Assembly (NCBI GenBank): GCA_009617715.1
Contig: VTFK01000477.1
Location: 124,001 to 188,000, forward strand
Reading direction: 5' to 3'
From: Plectrocnemia conspersa
Lineage: Eukaryota > Arthropoda > Insecta > Trichoptera > Polycentropodidae
DNA: 64,000 nt
Shown here piece after piece: positions 58,210 to 64,000 of the stretch. Position numbers and translations under genes: made by a program. Every line of letters begins with the position of its first letter. Positions within the stretch are counted from its first letter, which is position 1. Under the pieces are notes generated by a model. It was not told the origin of the DNA and searched no databases. It worked only from the letters and a program-made list of their open reading frames with translations.

Positions 58210-59360
58210 ATTTATTTCATCTAAAAAATAATATTTTATGTTACACTCCTTGAACAGAAATGGATTTCAGGGTCAAAACTGTTTGGCTAAGTAACGATAA
58301 AGATATTGAAACATCCGCGGTTGATAGTACATCAACCTGAAATTCTCTATATTATTGAAAAAATTAAAAGTAAAAACGTTACGGTATATTGATATAAATT
58401 AGATAGCACAGTAATCAAAGAACTTCCGGAAAAAAATCATTCATAAATTTATGAACATTTATACGGGTGTTTGCTAATTTAATATTTCCTTATCGTTTGG
58501 AAAACCGCAATTATTCACAGATTAAAAAACTAGGTGGAAAAGCTACAATTCAGATAAAATATCGCGGTATTAACTTATTGCTGTCATTAAGTGAAATATT
58601 TGAAAAAAAATATTATTGCGCTTAAAAGAATCTCTAAGGAATAAAATCATGAATATGATTTTTCATTCCTAATATTTCGTGTAAATTGAAAGTAGTTGAA
58701 ATGGTTATAAACCAGTTTTTTTATAATTTTATAATATGTATGCTTAAATGCCTCCATAATTTTTTGTAAAAACAATTTATAATATAATTTAATTTGCACT
58801 CACCAAATTTTTCGGCGTCCATTTTCTGCGTACAACTTTCACTAACACAGTTATTTTCATAATTACACTTATGCACTACACTATATGCTTATTTATATTA
58901 ATTTTTATTATTATTCACACTTATTTACACACAAAAATTTAAGAGATTCGCACAAAAACATTCCTCAATATGAAGAGGAATTTCACAACTTTATGCACAT
59001 GTATGCTGTATCTTTCCTTATTCCACGAACAGAACAAGCACGACATTTTCTCACGTATTTCTACCCACTATTTATTGGCTAATGATTTTTGAGCTTATCC
59101 GAAAGCTTTTCTGGTGGATCGACACGACACGGCAAGGCAGAAACTAGTGAAATGTCTTCAGAATCGATAGATTTCACTGAATTCTGCATCCATCATTTAG
59201 CCTTACTCAAAAGAAAATATTTGAATTTAATTTGACCGTTACAATTCAAATGTTGATAGACACTGAACGAATTAAACAATGCGCATTGAAATAAATAAAA
59301 AATAATATTATTGTTTATTCAATTGTTTTTTAAAATATTATGTAACTAGGCGCGATCAAC
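58210..59360. other. AT-rich stretch, no gene seen
   Basis: AT-rich DNA. A 65-codon plus-strand frame at 58885 has no domain. Nothing recognised. Confidence 0.45.
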
Positions 59361-59366
59361 AGTCCA

Positions 59367-59708
59367 TTATACATTGAGGCTTATATATTTTAAGGCCGGT
59401 CGTTCTGGTTTTTTTCCCGTGACTATCATCTGGCTGTTATGAAAAGTAAGTATCATTCTAAAATCTCTTTTCATATTTGTTTTCCAAATTTGGACAAGCG
59501 TTTTACCTTTTCTGCCATTTTTTTCTGTAGGGGCCTTAATTTTATATTTTTGAGATTCTGGCAGACTATTTTTTCGGATTGTTCCACAAAGTAAAAATAA
59601 ATCTTTTGCAAGTAAAACGATATTATAAATAGTTTCAACATTTATGGGTTTAGTACATTCATCACCGTGTTTACTAATCTTTCTGCTTTTCTGGTGTATA
59701 ATTTTAAA
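59367..59708 (-). pseudogene. piggyBac-type transposase fragment
   Basis: One open minus-strand frame of 113 codons without a usable ATG: KHGDECTKPINVETIYNIVL, then LAKDLFLLCGTIRKNSLPES, KIKAPTEKNGRKGKTLVQIW and DFRMILTFHNSQMIVT. The C-G-T-I-R-K-N-x-x-x-L-P motif and the I-S-T-x-H-N-S-x-M-like segment are diagnostic of the piggyBac DDE region. After the stop at 59369, KPQCIMDC in another frame is a relic of the K-P-x-C-I-x-D-Y-N motif with its catalytic Asp. Flanks and TTAA ends were not found. The fragment reads long for a dead copy. Confidence 0.7.
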
Positions 59709-59714
59709 TTACAA

Positions 59715-61470
59715 ATTTAATCGGTACCTATTTAACATTCCATAGGGGAATTTACTAAAAAAGTTTGTTTGCTATTGTTCTGCGAAATCATCCGGCCACC
59801 AAGCAAAGTTCGGCAAAAAAAACCCCCGGGCGGTAAGCTGTTAAAGAACGTTTGAAGCACAAGCAAAATGTGCATCCAATGGATGTTTTCTGTTGTTTTA
59901 AAATGTAAATAAAGCGGACTGTTAATAATGCACTGTGTAATACTTTCTGCAAGAAACTAAATTACTAAATACTCTGTCTATTAGAGTTATTGCATTAATT
60001 GATGAACATATGTAAATATAATTTTCTAAATTTGCACCTAGAGATCGAGAAACCAGGGCACGCTAATATAGAGCTAATTGATCGTAGACGTGAAATGCAC
60101 TGAGCCAGTAATCCGCTATTCCATATTGTAGGTGTTAGGATTTGAATCATAGTATACGACCATCATAACCATTTGTTCATATTTCGATATGACATAATAT
60201 GCATTTTCTGATTCGGACGACGAGGTACATCCTAATAATTAAATTAACGTTTATAAACCAGATGGACTAAACGAGGCCAAAGCATTTCCTAGTATGTTTT
60301 ACGACACGTGAAATTACTACCACTGTGTATAGATCCCTGAGGTGTAATAAAGTCAGGAGTAAACTACTGCTCCTAGAGTGAACTCATTGTTTTCCCGTGC
60401 TTCTCAAATTCATTTATAAAATTGTCTTTTAATATGCTAATTAAGTAACAGTGTCTTTATCTTAAATGTTGAATATATTTTATGTGTACAATTTATTAAT
60501 AAAATACCTAATATATATGTATTATTATTGTGCTGCGTTTTAACTATTTTGTCATTTGCAGTTCGAGCGAGTTCCTCTGTTATCGGTACTTCTTTAACAA
60601 ATTGAAAAAGTTTGGATGTTATCTAAGAAGACTGAAAAGTTTCCAAGACAGGAAATAACATATATCGTATTATATGTAGTAGTCGTTTCGATTTTAGCAC
60701 CCTGAGTAACCAGTACTATCATTACTTACCAACCTAAAGCTCTAAGGTAAGATCCACATGAATTCATGATTATTTAATATATAATACTTTCTTGTTTTTA
60801 AGATATATATACTATATCAATATATAAATATCATACATATAAAATATATATTTTAAATTCAATAATAAATAATTAGGCAATGTTTGAATTATTAATTGTA
60901 TTACATTATATTTAAAAAAAATTATCAAAAATTTGCTAAATCAATTAAAATATTATTGTTGTAGTTTATCAAATCAGTATGTAGATATTGATAAGTATAT
61001 TTCGACTTTTTTTTAATTTGATACAATATTTTTTATTTTACTTGCAATCCTATAATATATAATAATTATATTATTGATATAATAATTTATGTCTAATATA
61101 TCATATTACTATTTGAGCTTTATTTTTATATACCATAGATTGTTTTCAATGCAATTATTATCTGTTTTGTAATTAGCTACGTCTTATACCACGTTCTAAC
61201 TTTCATAGTATTCAAAATGCAGCTAATTACCGGATATAAAAATCATGGACTCTTAAGCAAATAAGCTAGTGTTTTGACACTAAGAATTAAATAAATCGAT
61301 TTAATTCAACAATATTTTAAAATATAAATGGTCAACCATTTTTTTGAGTAATTCTGAAATCAAAACAGTGACATGTATACTCTGAGACACATTTCACGTT
61401 TATAAGCCATAACATTTATTTCTGTTAAAATAAAAAAAATATATGACCATAAAGTTTTATTCACACTTAT
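59715..61470. other. Intergenic stretch, no gene seen
   Basis: Mixed composition at 59790-59860 (ATCATCCGGCCACCAAGC, AACCCCCGGGCGG), perhaps still piggyBac-derived. It is AT-rich from 60400 on. No gene recognised. Confidence 0.4.
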
Positions 61471-61477
61471 CTTAAAA

Positions 61478-61614
61478 TTGTAGGATATTGAATTGCTGCT
61501 ATTGCCTCCAAATGCACTTCTATTTTCTAAGCGTAAATATATTCTCTAGTTGTAGGATATTGAATTGCTGCTATTGCCTCCAAATGCACTCCTATTTACT
61601 AAGCGTAAATATAT
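61478..61614. repeat. 72-bp tandem duplication
   Basis: The unit starting TTGTAGGATATTGAATTGCT occurs at 61478 and again at 61550, differing at only a few positions (for example ACTTCTATTTTCT against ACTCCTATTTACT). A recent slippage-type duplication. Confidence 0.92.
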
Positions 61615-61919
61615 ATTTTTCATTATTATTTATCAACTAGAGAGAACACGAAAAAAAATGAGTAAAAGTAATTCTCAAATCAGATTTTTTAAGAACAGCA
61701 GTCTGTTAGTTAACTGAAAAATACCTAATTAAGAATACGCATTTCTTGAGAATTTTCCTACTTCCTATTTTAATAAAAAAAATACATATGAAGGTACATT
61801 TAAACTTATTATTATATTCATAGTTAGAGTAATAAAATGGAATTGTATTTTTGTGCACCCTACGTGTATATGCGCGTTATATATAAGCATATTACTTTCA
61901 TCTCATTTTTCAAAGTAAT

Positions 61920-62450
61920 CCGTTTCAGAGCTGAGGAATATTACGCGAAAACGAGAAGTTGCCCTCGGGGCTGAGGGAAAGATTGCAAAGGAGCGACGTT
62001 GACAATCTAAAGAAACCAATTTTCTATTAAACACTCATCGTAATTGCTTATTAAAATACAAGCGCATGGTGAAATATTTTTTTAAATATAACAGCATTTT
62101 TCATAAAAATGCACTGGCTCGTACAAGCGACCCAGTTACTTTCGTTCTCTCTTTTGTCGGACTCGAATCGTGTTTGAGAAATTTTCTGAAAATTTTAATT
62201 CACAACCGACCGTCAGTGTAATATGTTGAAAACCGCACGGCGAAAAAAATACCTGTTGTGGTAGGAAACAAGGCTTTGAAGTGCGCGTCCGCCTCTTTAT
62301 CCTTTTTGGGTCCCTTTTTATCCGTCAAAATGTCTCCTGAGCAGACGCTTTACGGCTACATTATAATAACAGCTTCGCTCGTGTCAACGAAAAACTCCCT
62401 CCGAACTCAGACAGCCGAGCACAAAGGAGTGAAGATCCACCCGCCATGAC
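61920..62450. promoter_or_regulatory. GC-raised non-coding islands
   Basis: Blocks at 61925-62010 and 62110-62445 with raised GC and complexity. A 63-codon plus-strand frame (62258-62449) lacks a domain. Candidate regulatory elements. Confidence 0.25.
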
Positions 62451-62454
62451 GCTT

Positions 62455-63570
62455 ATTGTCTATTTGTTTTAATATTTAATAACTACGAAAAAGTTTAATT
62501 AGCATTTTATTTTATTATATCGAATAGAAACAAATTTATATAAAACTCACTATGAAAGATTTTCGAAAATCAAATACCCAGAAATATATTTGTAACTATG
62601 ACTGAATTATTATTTTTTAGCAAAACCGCGACTAACCCCATTGCATTTTATGAGCCATGAAACGAGTTTTGATTGCATTATCGTGGAAGTTTTGCTTGTC
62701 ATACCATGACCTTTTAGTAACTGTTTTATAAAGAACAGATATTGATACTTTTGACATTATTTATTAAATTTATAATAAACGATTATTTTTTTCATTCATT
62801 GAATTTCTGTAGCATTTTTCTTTTTTGCACAAAAAAAATTCACGTCCATTTTGAACACAGAGAGATGAATACCATGTCAAAGATTATTTTACTGGACATC
62901 CTTTGAGTATTCGGCTTAATAAGCCGCACAAAACATTTAATGAATGTTACTATACAGTAATTACCAGTGCTTTGCATATAAGTATAAAAGTGATAATGTT
63001 AACAAGTTGAAAAGTTAAAAATGTACAGAAAAATTACATTTTGTGTTGAGAGGATCGTAACTTTTTTGAAGTAATTTTTGTAATCCATCATACGTAGGTC
63101 AACTTAAATATTTTTATTGTTTCTTCAAACAAGATTATTATGTAAAGCTTTCACTTATCATAATAACGTTTATATAATTAAAACTATATATAATAAACAT
63201 GTAAAGTTTTGCAATTATTTTTGCAAACTTCTTCTCGAGTTTTAATAAATTAAAATATTTAACAAACACTAATAATGACTAATCTAGACATTCACGATAA
63301 TATTATTTTTTTTTAAATTTTAATTAAGTATAAATTACAATTTCTAGAAAACAGCTAAATAATATATCTAAAACATGCTTTAAATATATTTTATGTGTAA
63401 CATATCTCAAAGACTCATCTCAAATAATCATGACTTTTGCAAAGGATTGACCAATCCAATTTTTTTTTATAAATTAAATTATGCTGACATTAAATATATG
63501 AATGTGCAATTCTAGCGTATTAAGGAGCCGAATGGCGACAGACATAGGCGAGTCGGCTAGTGCGGATGTC
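62455..63570. other. AT-rich stretch, no gene seen
   Basis: AT-rich DNA. Nothing recognised up to the hAT end at 63583. Confidence 0.5.
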
Positions 63571-63582
63571 CTTGCTCAAAAT

Positions 63583-64000
63583 CACGGGCTCTCAAACTTA
63601 TTCATGTCCCACACCCATAAAAAAAATAATATGTTCTCGCACCCCCTAAATCAGTTTCTAAAAAAAATGAAAAAATTGTATAATCAAATTTTAATAAAAA
63701 ACAAAAATGAAACATAAAAAAATATTACATAAATTAACATTTGCAAAAATCTTTAAAAAAATGAATGTTTACTGGATTTGGCACTTTGTTGCTAATAGCA
63801 ATTCGCATATCTGCTTGTGCATCCAAGAAATTTCTGAATTTTGTTTTGATTGAGAAATGAGCACTAAATCTAATTTCACATAAGTATGTCGTCGCAAATG
63901 AGATGAGCACAGTTTTTTTTCACTAACACCAATATTGCTCCAAAGTATTGCTTTCAAACTACATTGTATACTGTTACAAACAAAAAAAATCAATAATGGA
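63583..64000 (-). mobile_element. hAT element, 3' end and transposase C-terminus (runs off window)
   Basis: On the minus strand a frame from about 63920 to 63770 reads TVLISFATTYLCEIRFSAHF, then SIKTKFRNFLDAQADMRIAI and SNKVPNPVN. This is the hAT C-terminal dimerisation region (L-P-F-x-T-T-Y-L-C-E-x-x-F-S-x-L-x-x-I-K-T-K-x-R-N-x-L-D ... D-L-R-x-A-L-S). The terminal inverted repeat CACGGGCTCTCAAACTTATT begins at 63583 (usual CAGGGGTTCTCAAACTT). The preceding 8-mer CTCAAAAT would be one target duplication. The rest of the element lies past position 64000. Confidence 0.72.

Noticed and set aside
1..64000. CRISPR arrays, prokaryotic operons, viral integrations
   Set aside because: The only short-motif arrays (12.6, 30.3, 31.8 kb) have variable linkers and inverted partners, unlike CRISPR. 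No capsid, polymerase or envelope-like protein beyond transposon reverse transcriptases was seen.

Overview
The window is AT-rich nuclear DNA from an insect. The evidence is one host coding exon that reads as the start of an insect class-2 semaphorin (Sema-2a type), plus decayed transposons of families usual in insects: mariner, pogo/Tigger, hAT, piggyBac, FLYWCH/Mutator-like and several non-LTR retrotransposon clades. There are no operons, prokaryotic genes, CRISPR arrays or rRNA genes, and I recognise no tRNA. A moth, caddisfly or other holometabolous insect would fit, but the sequence does not settle the order.

Host gene. On the minus strand, 11710-11569 encodes an initiator methionine, a signal peptide and a short mature segment with the ERPCC motif. 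It ends at a GTATGT splice donor. A TATAAA box lies about 230 bases upstream of the ATG. If the call is right, positions 1-11568 are the start of intron 1, and everything above about 12.2 kb is 5' flanking DNA with no other gene I can prove. A 40-codon minus-strand frame with a signal-peptide-like start (21988-21866) is the only other host-like candidate.

Regulatory landscape. Across the intron and the 50 kb upstream, GC-raised islands of 150-670 bases stand out from the AT-rich background: about 2.9, 4.3, 8.9-9.5, 16.6, 17.2-17.5, 25.9-26.6, 33.4-33.8, 36.4-37.0, 43.0-43.2, 46.9-47.2, 50.3-50.7, 55.7-56.1, 57.0-57.4 and 61.9-62.5 kb. None encodes a recognisable protein. They may be conserved non-coding (enhancer-like) elements of a developmental gene, but this needs comparative data.

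Mobile DNA. (1) 30.3-31.9 kb: a foldback-type element whose inverted ends are arrays of a roughly 16-bp motif, with three internal 171-175-bp tandem units and a FLYWCH zinc-finger remnant. (2) 37.8-42.4 kb: a nest with an older LINE split by a younger LINE, next to a minus-strand Jockey-like copy split by an internally deleted mariner. (3) DNA transposons with readable ends: a non-autonomous hAT with a perfect 8-bp target duplication (27.8-28.6 kb), a BED-type hAT (48.1-49.4 kb), a Tigger with one end (52.4-53.3 kb) and a nearly full mariner (53.85-55.09 kb). (4) Fragments: hAT at 7.6 kb, Jockey at 19.6 kb, a LINE at 24.9 kb, mariner at 32.3 kb, piggyBac at 59.5 kb and a hAT end at 63.6-64 kb. 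All the transposase frames are broken. The younger LINE is nearly open, and its breaks all lie in runs of A.

Other structures are near-perfect hairpins at 5.3, 48.2 and 58.1-58.2 kb, a diverged tandem pair of about 480 bp at 34.7-35.6 kb, and a second short-motif array at 12.6 kb. Most remaining sequence is AT-rich and carries nothing I can name.
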